Assembly (NCBI GenBank): GCA_001770205.1
Contig: MEQL01000037.1
Coordinates: 47,059-111,058, forward strand
Length of the DNA: 64,000 bases
Direction of reading: 5' to 3'
Origin: Bdellovibrionales bacterium RIFOXYD12_FULL_39_22
Lineage (GTDB): Bacteria; Bdellovibrionota; Bacteriovoracia; Bacteriovoracales; Bacteriovoracaceae
Shown: positions 27,904-36,553 of the stretch, in pieces
How positions within the stretch are numbered: the first letter of the stretch is position 1
Layout: every line of letters begins with the position of its first letter
Made by a program: the position numbers and the translations under genes
The notes under the pieces: model-generated
What the model was told of the DNA's origin: nothing
The model's database searches: none
What the model saw: only the letters and a program-made list of their open reading frames with translations

Positions 27904-28687
27904 GACAGGTGCTGGCCTTATTGAGAAGTTTGGTGACTCAATACTGCGTGCGATAGAGGAGACTGGAAAAGTTACTCTTTTTGTTGGGCAGTTTTTTTAT
28001 TGGGTTTTTAGGCCACCTTTTCGCTTTAGATTGCTTTTTGCGCAGCTTTACTTCATTGGGAACAAAAGTCTTTTTATTATATGTCTTTCGGGTGCGTTTA
28101 CGGGGATGGTGCTTGCCTATCAGACCTATTTTGGCTTTAAGATAATTTCTGTTGATTCACTAGTAGGTCCCGTGGTGGCCATTAGTTTGGCCCGCGAGTT
28201 GGCCCCTGTTCTCTCTGGACTTATTGTCGCCGGACGGGCTGGGGCCGCAATGGCCGCACAAATTGGAACCATGAAGGTCACCGAACAAGTCGATGCATTG
28301 GAAGTTATGGGCATCGATAGCTATCAATATTTGGCACTACCTAGAATTATTGCTGGGACATTATCACTCCCTATGCTGACAATTATTTTTTTACTAGTAG
28401 GTAATTTGGGAGGTTGGCTGGTGGGAACTAAGGCCTTGATGATTGACGAAACTATGTATTTTTCCAAACTTGGGGAGTTCATGTTTTTAGCAGATATTTA
28501 CCAAGGAGTGATAAAGTCAATTTTTTTTGGTTTTAGTATTGCGGTAATAGGAACATATTTTGGTTTTGAAGTTAAGAGAGGTGCGGAGGGGGTTGGGAAA
28601 GGAACGAATATGGCCGTAGTTTGGGGGATGATTTTTGTTTTGATCTCCGATTATTTTTTAACAAGTTTTTTAATTAAAATTTTATAG
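27893..28687 (+). CDS. mlaE: Mla-type ABC transporter permease (MlaE)
   Basis: 264 residues with about five membrane helices. GAFTGMVLAYQTYFGF, the RELAPVLSGLIVAGRAGAAMAAQIGTM region and the EQVDALEVMGID loop are the conserved MlaE/YrbE segments. MlaE is the inner-membrane permease of the phospholipid transport system that maintains outer-membrane asymmetry. It overlaps the upstream gene by 11 bases and is followed by mlaF and mlaD. Confidence 0.93.
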   Translation: MPIKTGAGLIEKFGDSILRAIEETGKVTLFVGQFFYWVFRPPFRFRLLFAQLYFIGNKSLFIICLSGAFTGMVLAYQTYFGFKIISVDSLVGPVVAISLARELAPVLSGLIVAGRAGAAMAAQIGTMKVTEQVDALEVMGIDSYQYLALPRIIAGTLSLPMLTIIFLLVGNLGGWLVGTKALMIDETMYFSKLGEFMFLADIYQGVIKSIFFGFSIAVIGTYFGFEVKRGAEGVGKGTNMAVVWGMIFVLISDYFLTSFLIKIL

Positions 28688-28699
28688 GTTAGTTTGACG

Positions 28700-29455
28700 A
28701 TGAATCTTGATTCTAAAGATGTGGTTATCTCTATTCGAAACTTAAAAAAAAGTTTTGGACAGTATAGCATAATTAATGATCTGAATTTTGATATTAAGCG
28801 TGGAAGCATAACCACGATTTTGGGTTTTTCGGGTGCGGGTAAGTCTACACTTTTAAAACATATTTTGGGATTACTACGGCCAACCTCAGGCCATGTTTTT
28901 GTAAATGGCCAAGATATCTCCAATCTAGGAGGAGTTGCGCTGCGAGAGTTTAGACGAAATTTTGGGATGCTTTTTCAGTATGCGGCACTTTTTGACTCCC
29001 TTAGCGCCTTTGAAAATGTGGCCTTCCCACTTAGAGAATTTACTAAAGATTCTGAAGCTGAAATTTCGCGAAAAGTAAAAAGCTTATTAGAATCGGTTAA
29101 TATATTAGAAAACTCTTTTTATAAACTACCATCAGAGCTCTCAGGCGGGATGCGAAAAAGAGTTGGATTAGCGCGAGGTTTGGCGTTAAACCCTGATATT
29201 ATGCTCTATGATGAACCAACTACAGGCCTTGATCCAATCACGACAAAAATGGTCAACGAGTTAATTGTGCAAACTGCCAAAAATAATAAACAGCGGCAGA
29301 TGACCACTATAATAATCTCTCACGATGTAAAAGCTTCCCTGGCAATTTCAGACTTTATCGCATTCCTAGAACATGGTAGAATTGTGGAATATTCTACGGC
29401 CTCTGAATTTGCGCAATCTAAGAATCGGATTGTGCAGGAATTCATAAACTTATAG
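28700..29455 (+). CDS. mlaF: Mla-type ABC transporter ATP-binding protein (MlaF)
   Basis: 251 residues from the ATG at 28700; a TTG at 28694 in frame is an alternative. Walker A GFSGAGKST, signature LSGGMRKRVGLARGL, Walker B IMLYDEPT and a switch histidine in ISHDVK are all intact. It powers the MlaE permease. Gene spacing fits an mlaE-mlaF-mlaD operon. Confidence 0.93.
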   Translation: MNLDSKDVVISIRNLKKSFGQYSIINDLNFDIKRGSITTILGFSGAGKSTLLKHILGLLRPTSGHVFVNGQDISNLGGVALREFRRNFGMLFQYAALFDSLSAFENVAFPLREFTKDSEAEISRKVKSLLESVNILENSFYKLPSELSGGMRKRVGLARGLALNPDIMLYDEPTTGLDPITTKMVNELIVQTAKNNKQRQMTTIIISHDVKASLAISDFIAFLEHGRIVEYSTASEFAQSKNRIVQEFINL

Positions 29456-29481
29456 CCGCAGACAAAACAAAGTAGGGACGC

Positions 29482-30858
29482 ATGGATGCATTTAAAGTCG
29501 GTTTGATGGCAATTGCCACGCTTATTTCAATTGGTTTGATGTCTTTGAAAATAACTTCTAATCAATCAGGTTTTGGAGATTATATTCCCTACCGAACAAT
29601 CGTAAAAGATGCTTCAGGTATTTTTCCTAAAACGCCAATCAAAGTGGCAGGTATTTCTGCTGGGAGGATTCAAAAAATTGAATTGCAGGGAAATACTGCC
29701 CTAATAACGTTTGAGGTTTTAGATAAAGTTAAAGTGACGGTGGGCTCTAAGCTAAAAGTAAAAACAGTTGGTTTTTTAGGGGATAAATATTTGGAGATCG
29801 CGATAAATGAGGCGAGTGATCAGGATATAGAGTCGATGGGATTAATTGAATCAGATCTGGGGGCCGGCTTTGATGCGTTGGCCAAAGATGCATCGGAGGC
29901 CCTTCGCGAGATTAAGGCCGTTGCTGAAGAATTACGCAACGACTTGGCCCCAGCAGATGGAAGTCGTCCAGTGAAACAGATTTTAGATGATACGGGGGCC
30001 ATGGTGGCCAATGCTCGCGAAATTAGTGAGACCTTACGTCACATCTTTGTTGATAACCAAGAAAAGTTCAATCAAGCAGCTGATGATATCGCCTTTTTTA
30101 CTGAGCAACTTAGAAAACAAGTTGATCAGACAAAAGATGATAGTTTAATGGCAGAAGCGCGTCAGGTGATGAAGAATCTATCAAAGCTTACAGATGATCT
30201 TCGGGTTGTTGCCAATAATATCAAAAATGGTAAGGGAACGGTTGGAAAGTTGTTGTCAGAGGATCAAATTGCGGATGAGGTTCGTGAGACGTTATCCAGT
30301 GTAAAGAAAATTGTAAAAAAGGCGGATACTATCCGCACCGAACTCTCTCTTAACACTGGCCTTAATACGGAGTATGGAGGAGAAACGGGACTTGGCCTTA
30401 GAATTTTTCCAGCTCCAGAACGATTTTATCACTTGGGCCTTCTAACTTCTGAGTTCGGGCAAGAAAAAGAAAGAGAAATAACCACAACGGTTAATGGTGG
30501 CGTTTCTCGAACTGAAAATAGAAAGGTACGGGAGAAAAATTCGTATCGTTTAAATATTCAATTAGGAAGAAAAATTCAAAACTTTGCGTTTAGAGGAGGC
30601 CTGATTGATTCCACCGGAGGATTGGGAGTTGACTATGAAAGGCCAGAGTGGGGAACTAAGTTTCTTGTGGAAACATTTGATTATGGGCAGGCCAATAATT
30701 TTAATCTGCGCCTAGGAACGGAAATACACTTATGGAATGTTTTTTATGGAAAAGTTTCTGGGGAAGATTTGATCAACAAACAGCGTAGCTATACGTTCAG
30801 TATGGGTATTCGTTTTTTGGATGAAGACTTAAAAGGTTTGATTGGTTTTATGTTTTAG
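29482..30858 (+). CDS. mlaD: MlaD/MCE domain protein with extended C-terminal part
   Basis: 458 residues. An N-terminal membrane helix (5-22) anchors the protein, an MCE domain covers about 35-120 (DASGIFPKTPIKVAGISAGRI, VKTVGFLGDKYLEI), then a long helical stretch and a C-terminal region of about 130 residues rich in beta-like sequence. E. coli MlaD is 183 residues, so this is the longer type with a helical extension (Mce/PqiB/YebT-like design) that may bridge the periplasm. It completes the Mla set; mlaB and mlaC are not seen. Confidence 0.88.
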   Translation: MDAFKVGLMAIATLISIGLMSLKITSNQSGFGDYIPYRTIVKDASGIFPKTPIKVAGISAGRIQKIELQGNTALITFEVLDKVKVTVGSKLKVKTVGFLGDKYLEIAINEASDQDIESMGLIESDLGAGFDALAKDASEALREIKAVAEELRNDLAPADGSRPVKQILDDTGAMVANAREISETLRHIFVDNQEKFNQAADDIAFFTEQLRKQVDQTKDDSLMAEARQVMKNLSKLTDDLRVVANNIKNGKGTVGKLLSEDQIADEVRETLSSVKKIVKKADTIRTELSLNTGLNTEYGGETGLGLRIFPAPERFYHLGLLTSEFGQEKEREITTTVNGGVSRTENRKVREKNSYRLNIQLGRKIQNFAFRGGLIDSTGGLGVDYERPEWGTKFLVETFDYGQANNFNLRLGTEIHLWNVFYGKVSGEDLINKQRSYTFSMGIRFLDEDLKGLIGFMF

Positions 30859-30870
30859 CTCAAGGTTGCT

Positions 30871-31944
30871 ATGGAGAGAAATTGGCTGATACGAACGAAG
30901 GGTAAACAGATTCTGGGGCCAGTGTCTCGAGATAAAATCGTTTCACTTGTAGAGAAGAATGCCTTGGGAGAAGAGGACGAGCTTTGTTCTGGAAATGGCT
31001 TTTGGTTTCAGGTCAGAGACAACGAAATGATTGATAAGCACTTAATTGGTGCGGCCCTGCAGGATTTTAATCGCATTTCAGAATCAGTCTCCGTTTTAAC
31101 TTCTCCTCCTTCGGATGCACAGATCAAATCATCATCAGAAAAAGTATCTAAGGTTTTAGAGAATACGGTAGTGACCAATCTTAAAGGGATGAAATTTGAT
31201 GTTGTGGCAGAGGGCCCAGAAAATACTTCGCAAGATGCGCCGGTAGAATCAAAGAAGGTGGAGTCAGATGCAGATGGAATGGTTAGATTGCCATCAGAAA
31301 AAGATTTGGAATATCCAGACTTGCCAGGTAGTGAAGTACCTGCAAAATCGGAAATGGTTTTGCCAAAGAGTGAGGATTTAGAATTTCCAGATTTATTGGG
31401 AGGGGCCAGCGGTAAAATACCAACAGAGATACCACAATCGTCATTGTCACAATCGGAGTTACCAGCGTCGATTTCGGCCATTTCATCAGAAGAAAGTGAG
31501 GTTCCCTCTCGACATTCCGGGGCAATAGAAATTGATTTTCAAAATATGGAATCTTCTGCTGGGCCATCGGGCCAGTCTCCAGATTCGGGAATAATAGGGC
31601 CAGAGGATGATCACGCCAAAAGAGCAGAGCGAATAAGGGAGAAAATTTCTAAGTCCCAGAAGGCATTTAATACTCAGGAAATTCGCATTAGAAATATTGG
31701 CCGGGAAGTAACGGCCAGAAAAAAGCGTCCGGCCAGTGGCACGGGCAGCAAAGGGATTAGAAAGAAAGAAAGAAGCGATGGATATTTGAATGTTCTTTTT
31801 TTTCTTTTCATTTCGGCCTTGCTGGCCATCGCATATTATTATATCTCTGTAATCAAACGGCCATTTCCTGAAGTTAGTATGATAAAAGAGGTAGTAAAAT
31901 CCAGCAAGCGAAGTGCTTATGCGGATCGAGTACTAGATGGGTAA
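30871..31944 (+). CDS. GYF-like domain protein with one membrane helix, Mla-linked
   Basis: 357 residues. The first 55 residues (WLIRTKGKQILGPVSRDKI, LGEEDELCSGNGFWFQV) resemble the GYF_2/DUF4339 domain. A low-complexity Ser/Glu-rich middle follows, with a near-repeat LPSEKDLEYPDL and LPKSEDLEFPDL at about 144 and 167. A basic stretch precedes one membrane helix near 308-324. The gene is 12 bases after mlaD and overlaps the next gene by 8 bases, so it belongs to the same transcript. The function is unknown. Confidence 0.65.
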   Translation: MERNWLIRTKGKQILGPVSRDKIVSLVEKNALGEEDELCSGNGFWFQVRDNEMIDKHLIGAALQDFNRISESVSVLTSPPSDAQIKSSSEKVSKVLENTVVTNLKGMKFDVVAEGPENTSQDAPVESKKVESDADGMVRLPSEKDLEYPDLPGSEVPAKSEMVLPKSEDLEFPDLLGGASGKIPTEIPQSSLSQSELPASISAISSEESEVPSRHSGAIEIDFQNMESSAGPSGQSPDSGIIGPEDDHAKRAERIREKISKSQKAFNTQEIRIRNIGREVTARKKRPASGTGSKGIRKKERSDGYLNVLFFLFISALLAIAYYYISVIKRPFPEVSMIKEVVKSSKRSAYADRVLDG

Positions 31945-32554
31945 GAAAAAAACTATTTATGTGTATCCTACCGATACTGTTTGGGGAATTGGCGCAAGTA
32001 TTTATGATGAAGAGGCGACAGAGTTAATTAATGGTATTAAGAAATCTCCAGAACAAAAACCCCTTTCTATTTTGTATTCAGACGTTGAGCGAATGCAAAA
32101 AGATTTTTTATTAGATAGCTTATTTAATTTAGAGTTTATAAAAACGATAATGGCGATGGAGGTGACGCTAGTCATTGATTTATCACTAGCGCAGATATCG
32201 ATTCCTTCTTGGATATCCAAGGGATCATCAAGTGTGTTTGTTCGTTGTCTGGGATATGATTTTTTAAAAAAAATTATAGAAGATACGGGGGCACCAATTA
32301 GCACCACGAGTTTAAATTTTTCTGGAGATCCTCCAATAAAGGATTTTGATGGTGCTAAGAAGTTTTATTCGAAGATAAGAGCTTCGGCCAAAGAGGTTGA
32401 AATTATTTTTATAGATAATGCTGATTTGAAATGTTCTGGCCAATCCTCTTCTATAATACGATTAGGAACTGATGGATTGCACTTTGTGCGCGAAGGGAAG
32501 CGGGTTAATGAAATCAAAATGGCATGTAGATTATTTTCAGCCAAGTTTTTATAG
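31937..32554 (+). CDS. Sua5/YciO/YrdC-type protein (threonylcarbamoyl-AMP synthase)
   Basis: 205 residues. YPTDTVWGIGA at the N terminus, the KKSPEQKPLSIL segment, and ISTTSLNFSGDPPI with later SSSIIRLG match the YrdC fold that makes threonylcarbamoyl-AMP for tRNA t6A37. It is a short TsaC-type form. It overlaps the upstream gene by 8 bases and the downstream methyltransferase by about 47. Confidence 0.82.
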   Translation: MGKKKTIYVYPTDTVWGIGASIYDEEATELINGIKKSPEQKPLSILYSDVERMQKDFLLDSLFNLEFIKTIMAMEVTLVIDLSLAQISIPSWISKGSSSVFVRCLGYDFLKKIIEDTGAPISTTSLNFSGDPPIKDFDGAKKFYSKIRASAKEVEIIFIDNADLKCSGQSSSIIRLGTDGLHFVREGKRVNEIKMACRLFSAKFL

Positions 32555-33128
32555 GTTTTCGGAAGATTCTATTTTATTGTCAAAGATAGCAGTAAGCTCA
32601 ATGAATTTAAAATCGACTTGTCGGGTGATAGATATTTGCTGCGGCTGTGGAGTTATTGGGATTGAAATATTGGCAAGTACCATTGGATATGAATTTGTTA
32701 TGGATTTTTGCGAGATGCAATCGCAATTTATTCCGTTCATAGATAAGAATTTAAGAATATATGAAAAAATATTGTCCAGAGGAGGGGAGGTTTTTAATAT
32801 AGATTATCGAAATCTTATGCAAAATAGGCCTTCGGGACATTACGATTATGTTGTGGCAAATCCACCATACTTTCTTCCGGGAGAAGGGTTGCCTGCGGCC
32901 CTGGATGAGCGCAATATCTGTCGTTTCTTTTTATATGGTGGCCTTCAAGATTTATTAGAAACTGCCGCATTTTTAGTGCGAGATGGTGGAAAAATATTTT
33001 TTTCATGTCGCTTATCAAAAGAGAAAATTCAGACTATTTTGCCATTCGGATCAAAAATTGAGTCGTGCATTGAATTTAAAGATGTATTATTTTTTACTGT
33101 CTCTGTTTTGAAGAAAGATAGAGGTTAG
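32508..33128 (+). CDS. TrmN6-like tRNA (adenine-N6) methyltransferase
   Basis: 206 residues from the ATG at 32508, which follows a GAAGGGA ribosome site inside the previous gene; the frame extends to 32472 as an alternative. A degenerate SAM loop (IDICCGCGVIGIE) and the N6-adenine motif NPPYF place it near TrmN6, which modifies A37 of tRNA-Val. The C terminus overlaps the convergent DciA-like gene by 42 bases. Confidence 0.75.
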   Translation: MKSKWHVDYFQPSFYRFSEDSILLSKIAVSSMNLKSTCRVIDICCGCGVIGIEILASTIGYEFVMDFCEMQSQFIPFIDKNLRIYEKILSRGGEVFNIDYRNLMQNRPSGHYDYVVANPPYFLPGEGLPAALDERNICRFFLYGGLQDLLETAAFLVRDGGKIFFSCRLSKEKIQTILPFGSKIESCIEFKDVLFFTVSVLKKDRG

Positions 33129-33638
33129 CGTCTCTTTTAAATCGCAGTCTTCTATTTGTGCTAGAAGAGCATCGGCTTCTTTTTTTAAGCGCTTATACTC
33201 TGGTGATTGTGAGTGCATTTTAAAGGAGGATTGTCGCTTCTGGTTGTTAGCACAAATGTTTATAAATTTGGCCTGCTGCTCGGAGAAATGAGCACTATTT
33301 ACTTGAAATTTTATATTGTCAATTTTCCCACGTAACATTGGAAACATTTCAGTTATATTAGTGCGGATTTTTTCATCTAAAAAACTAACCATTGATGAGT
33401 AGGCAGAGTGGTCGGTTAAAATAGTTAGAGTTCCTTTTGTAAGTTTAAGAGGAATTGAGTTTTGGGCAATTCGCTGGCCAACAATTTCTTCCCAGTGTTT
33501 TATAAGAGACAAAAAATCAAAAAGTTCTTCAGAGGTATTTTTTTTCAAGCGGCCACGGCCGCTTTTTTCATAAGATGGGGCGGTAATTCCTAGCGAGGAA
33601 AAAATAGAGTTCAGATGTTTGAAGTTATGTTGTGCCAT
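33087..33638 (-). CDS. DUF721/DciA-like protein
   Basis: 183 residues. The core LIKHWEEIVGQRIAQNSIPLKLTKGTLTILTDHSAYSSMVSFL matches the DUF721 domain, whose members include the DnaB helicase loader DciA. The last 60 residues are charged and helical. It is convergent with, and overlaps, the TrmN6-like gene, and is divergent from lptE. The molecular role in replication is an inference from the family. Confidence 0.78.
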   Translation of the reverse strand: MAQHNFKHLNSIFSSLGITAPSYEKSGRGRLKKNTSEELFDFLSLIKHWEEIVGQRIAQNSIPLKLTKGTLTILTDHSAYSSMVSFLDEKIRTNITEMFPMLRGKIDNIKFQVNSAHFSEQQAKFINICANNQKRQSSFKMHSQSPEYKRLKKEADALLAQIEDCDLKETLTSIFLQNRDSKK

Positions 33639-33664
33639 TACATTAATATGCTAATACGAGTTGG

Positions 33665-33685
33665 TATCATAGGCAATCTATGATA
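33665..33685. promoter_or_regulatory. Interrupted palindrome in the dciA-like/lptE divergent promoter region
   Basis: Eight-base perfect arms (TATCATAG and CTATGATA) separated by GCAAT lie 18-38 bases before the lptE ATG. It could bind a dimeric regulator or form a small hairpin in an RNA leader. It is a candidate only. Confidence 0.35.
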
Positions 33686-33702
33686 TATTTATTGAAATTT
33701 GA

Positions 33703-34386
33703 ATGAGAATTTTTGCTATGTTATTTTTCAAAATTTTGATATTGACTTTGCCATTAGTTTCTTGTGCTGGTTATTACGCTAAAACCAGGTCTAACCCCCT
33801 GTCGCAGTATGGGGTTTATTGTGTTTCTATTCCCATGTTTATAAACAAGTCGATTATTCCAAATGCCAATGTTCACATGACAAGGTCTATTATTCATACC
33901 TTGTCTCAATATGACGGTTTGGATGTTTTAATTGGTGAAACGGAGAGTTGCCCAGCAATTTTAATTGGGGTAGTTTCGTCTGCAGAGCATGTAAACAGTG
34001 CGATTAAGGCGAAATCTCCCCAGGCCTTTATTAAGGGTGGTTTTTCAACATCATCAATTGGAGAGAGAAATAGCTTTTATGTTCCAGATACGACAAATGT
34101 AAGGCTTTCAGTGCAATTGGCACTGGTAAAAAATCCAAGTTATACCGAGAGGCAGTTAATAACCTCAGATTGGGGGCCGCAAATTAGGGATAATCCTAAA
34201 ATTATTTTCAATAATACCTTTAATTTGTCAGGAGATTTTTCGCGATTTATTTCTTCTAATTTGTCTCCGGATGAAGGCGGCGTAGTTAATTATACTAAAA
34301 ACAAAGAATTGCTGGATGAGGAAATTGTAGCTCTTTCACAGACCTTGGCCAATATGTTTAAGGAAATGGTCTTGTATGTATTCTAA
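33703..34386 (+). CDS. lptE: LPS-assembly lipoprotein LptE-like
   Basis: 227 residues with a lipoprotein signal ending in LVSC at residue 21. The mature part begins AGYYAKTRSNPLSQYGVYCVSIPMFINKS, the pattern of LptE outer-membrane lipoproteins that plug LptD. The gene directly precedes holA with an 11-base overlap, the same arrangement as in many Gram-negative genomes, which strengthens the call. Confidence 0.8.
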   Translation: MRIFAMLFFKILILTLPLVSCAGYYAKTRSNPLSQYGVYCVSIPMFINKSIIPNANVHMTRSIIHTLSQYDGLDVLIGETESCPAILIGVVSSAEHVNSAIKAKSPQAFIKGGFSTSSIGERNSFYVPDTTNVRLSVQLALVKNPSYTERQLITSDWGPQIRDNPKIIFNNTFNLSGDFSRFISSNLSPDEGGVVNYTKNKELLDEEIVALSQTLANMFKEMVLYVF

Positions 34387-35320
34387 ATATTCTCCGTGGG
34401 ATTTTAAAAGAGAACACGATTCAGTTTTGTCGACAAATGGTGATAAGTTTTATGCTATAAAAAGTGCTGATTGCTATGTAGAAAAATTCGTTATAGACCG
34501 CGTGAAAAAACACCACTCGGATATTTCTTGGGTGATGACAACTGGTTCGCAGTTAACTGTTAGTTGGCTGGAAGAGCAGTTGTTGGAGTTTAATTTTTTT
34601 AAGGGTAATGATGGCCACATTGTTTTGGGTAGTGAATTAATTTCATCCGCGGTTAAAGATTTTTTTTTGGCCAATGCTAAAAAACTTGATAACTATGTCG
34701 TTTTATTTTTTCAGAAAAGCACTAAGGGATTTGAGGAATTAGTCAAAGGAAGTGGTACTTTTTTTTCTATCGAAGCTCCAAATTTTTGGGAATGGAGTCG
34801 TTACTTAAGTTATCTTTTGGCCGAAATGGAGGTCTCGCTTTCTGCTGAAATTCGTAACTACATTGTTTCAAATGTTCCAAACACCCCAGATGATACTATT
34901 CGGGCAATTAATGCTACAAAAGAGTTGGACAAAGAGAAAATATCGCCAGAGGAGTTGAAGGAGCTCTTGGGAGGGAATCGGCTAGACGTATTTGCCATGG
35001 CATCGCTATGGACACAAAAGAAGCGAGGAGCATTTTATCAAAAAATAATTGATGGCGGACTTGATGAGGAACAGGTAAAAACTCTTTTTGCATTCATGCA
35101 GGGCCATCTTATTCGCCTAAGTGATCCATCATATCTTGAAAAAAAATCAAGCTTGAGTAAATATGATAGAGAAATTTCTCAGATGTCTCAGCAATGGACC
35201 GCACAAGAGGTGGCCAAAGATTTGCGCATATTTGCAGATGGGTATTTAAAAATTAGAAACGGCCAAAGTGAACATTGGCGAATAATTAAAAATCTATACG
35301 TTGAAAATATGCTTTTTTAG
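34376..35320 (+). CDS. holA: DNA polymerase III subunit delta (HolA-like)
   Basis: 314 residues. The protein follows the pattern of HolA: an early GDKFYAIKSADCYVEKFVIDRV, a middle lid helical region (LSAEIRNYIVSNVPNTPDD) and a helical C-terminal collar part (DVFAMASLWTQKKRGAFYQKI). It acts in loading the sliding clamp. It is preceded by lptE and followed by convergent rpsT, overlapping both slightly; this neighbour set is typical for holA. Confidence 0.82.
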   Translation: MYSKYSPWDFKREHDSVLSTNGDKFYAIKSADCYVEKFVIDRVKKHHSDISWVMTTGSQLTVSWLEEQLLEFNFFKGNDGHIVLGSELISSAVKDFFLANAKKLDNYVVLFFQKSTKGFEELVKGSGTFFSIEAPNFWEWSRYLSYLLAEMEVSLSAEIRNYIVSNVPNTPDDTIRAINATKELDKEKISPEELKELLGGNRLDVFAMASLWTQKKRGAFYQKIIDGGLDEEQVKTLFAFMQGHLIRLSDPSYLEKKSSLSKYDREISQMSQQWTAQEVAKDLRIFADGYLKIRNGQSEHWRIIKNLYVENMLF

Positions 35321-35577
35321 AGTTTTGCTATTTGAGAGGCAAGTCGCGAATTGATTCTGGCAGCATTACCTTTCTTCGTCACACCATTCTGGGCCAATTT
35401 ATCGTTTAGCTTTTGCACGACAGGATATAATTTTAGGGCCTCATTTTTGTTTTTTTCGGCAATTGCAGTTCGGATTTTTTTTACAAAGGTTTTAACCTCT
35501 GACTCGCGTCGCTTGTTAATATTAGTTTTTTTAATGGTTTGCTTGGCCCGTTTCTCTGAAGATTTGTGATTTGCCAC
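35317..35577 (-). CDS. rpsT: 30S ribosomal protein S20
   Basis: 86 residues, very basic, starting MANHKSSEKRAKQTIKKTNINKR and ending with the NAARINSRLASQIAKL helix of S20. Ribosome site AGGAG is 4-8 bases upstream. The 3' end overlaps the convergent holA by 4 bases. The upstream 270 bases hold a tRNA and a curious extended ribosome site. Confidence 0.95.
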   Translation of the reverse strand: MANHKSSEKRAKQTIKKTNINKRRESEVKTFVKKIRTAIAEKNKNEALKLYPVVQKLNDKLAQNGVTKKGNAARINSRLASQIAKL

Positions 35578-35845
35578 ATCAACTCCTAATTAAAATTCAA
35601 AAAATCTATTGATAATAATCTTGCTTTTTTAATTCAAAAAATAAGTCTTGGCAAGTTGTTTTTAGCTCACCTCCTTTAAGGTTTGATAGGTTGTGATTGG
35701 CCGGGTGGCGTCGTGGTGTAAATTAGTCACACGAAAGCTTACTGGGCAGGGCACTGAAAGAAGGAAAGATTGATTCTAAGAGGAGAAAACCTTGGGATTT
35801 GCTTCCGAGAAGGGGGAGAATTAAAAAAACGGACATCATAAGAAG
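35578..35845 (-). other. rpsT upstream region
   Basis: 268 bases between the tRNA-Pro and rpsT, both on the minus strand. It holds a perfect extended Shine-Dalgarno sequence (see 35667-35677) and otherwise only short frames without ribosome sites. A TTG-started frame of six codons follows the Shine-Dalgarno. No known RNA gene was recognised. Confidence 0.4.
35667..35677 (-). promoter_or_regulatory. Extended Shine-Dalgarno AAAGGAGGTGA without an adjacent ATG
   Basis: On the minus strand the 11-base sequence is an exact complement of the 16S 3' end. It lies about 90 bases before the rpsT start. The only nearby start is a TTG about 12 bases on, which gives a six-residue frame. It may be a leader regulatory site for S20, or chance. 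Confidence 0.3.
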
Positions 35846-35922
<77 letters not shown>

Positions 35923-35959
35923 GTCGACTATGGTAAGGGAAATAAGATAAGTTAAAAAA

Positions 35960-36553
35960 TCAAGAATGACAATTTCTTTTCTTAAAAAAACTTGTCGCCT
36001 TTTGACAAGCAACTGCGCGATGGGAGTGTTTCATTTTCCAATCTTCAATCATGGCCAGAGAAAGCTTGGGATCATCAAAATTAGTTGGATGAAAAAGAGG
36101 ATCATAGCCAAAACCGCCAGTGCCGCTTTCTGCGAAGGCAATAGTTCCATCAACCTTCCCTTCAAAAAAAAAGATCTCGGAGGGTGATAGATAAAAGCAT
36201 AGTACGCAGGAAAAATGGGCATTGCGATTGCTAATTCCTTTAAGCTTTTCTAGTAGGAGTTTGTTTTTTTCTGATTGTGGTAGGCTGGCGCCTCCAAATC
36301 GGGCCGAATATATACCCAATTCGTCGGGAAGAGCATCGACGTTTAATCCGGAGTCATCTGCTAAAACTGGCGTTTTAAACTTGTTGTAATATGCCTGGGC
36401 CTTGATAAATGCATTCTCGCTGTATGTAAAACCAGTTTCTTCTACGTCGATATTTTCGCTTGCAACTTGAACAGAGAAAATAGTTGGGTCAAGTAGCGAT
36501 GAAAATTCGTGGGCCTTGTGTTTGTTAGCAGTTGCTAAAATCAGCTCGATCAT
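35960..36553 (-). CDS. rdgB: XTP/dITP diphosphatase (RdgB/HAM1)
   Basis: 197 residues. LATANKHKAHEFSSLL, VLADDSGLNVDALP and GGFGYDPLF are the conserved ITPase family motifs. It removes non-canonical purine nucleotides. It overlaps the rph stop by 4 bases, a very common rph-rdgB pair. The tRNA-Pro lies 38 bases downstream. Confidence 0.95.
   Translation of the reverse strand: MIELILATANKHKAHEFSSLLDPTIFSVQVASENIDVEETGFTYSENAFIKAQAYYNKFKTPVLADDSGLNVDALPDELGIYSARFGGASLPQSEKNKLLLEKLKGISNRNAHFSCVLCFYLSPSEIFFFEGKVDGTIAFAESGTGGFGYDPLFHPTNFDDPKLSLAMIEDWKMKHSHRAVACQKATSFFKKRNCHS

Noticed and set aside
35667..35677. The end of a 16S rRNA gene on the plus strand.
   Set aside because: Only the 11-base CCTCCTTT-containing match is shared; the surrounding sequence is not rRNA.
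35727..35840. A 38-codon minus-strand frame ([12 protein letters not shown]) just after the tRNA-Pro.
   Set aside because: It has no ribosome site and no known relatives, so chance is the simpler explanation.
35690..35845. A signal recognition particle RNA or other structured RNA between tRNA-Pro and rpsT.
   Set aside because: The GGAAGG-like stretch lacks the conserved SRP core, and no other RNA family was recognised.
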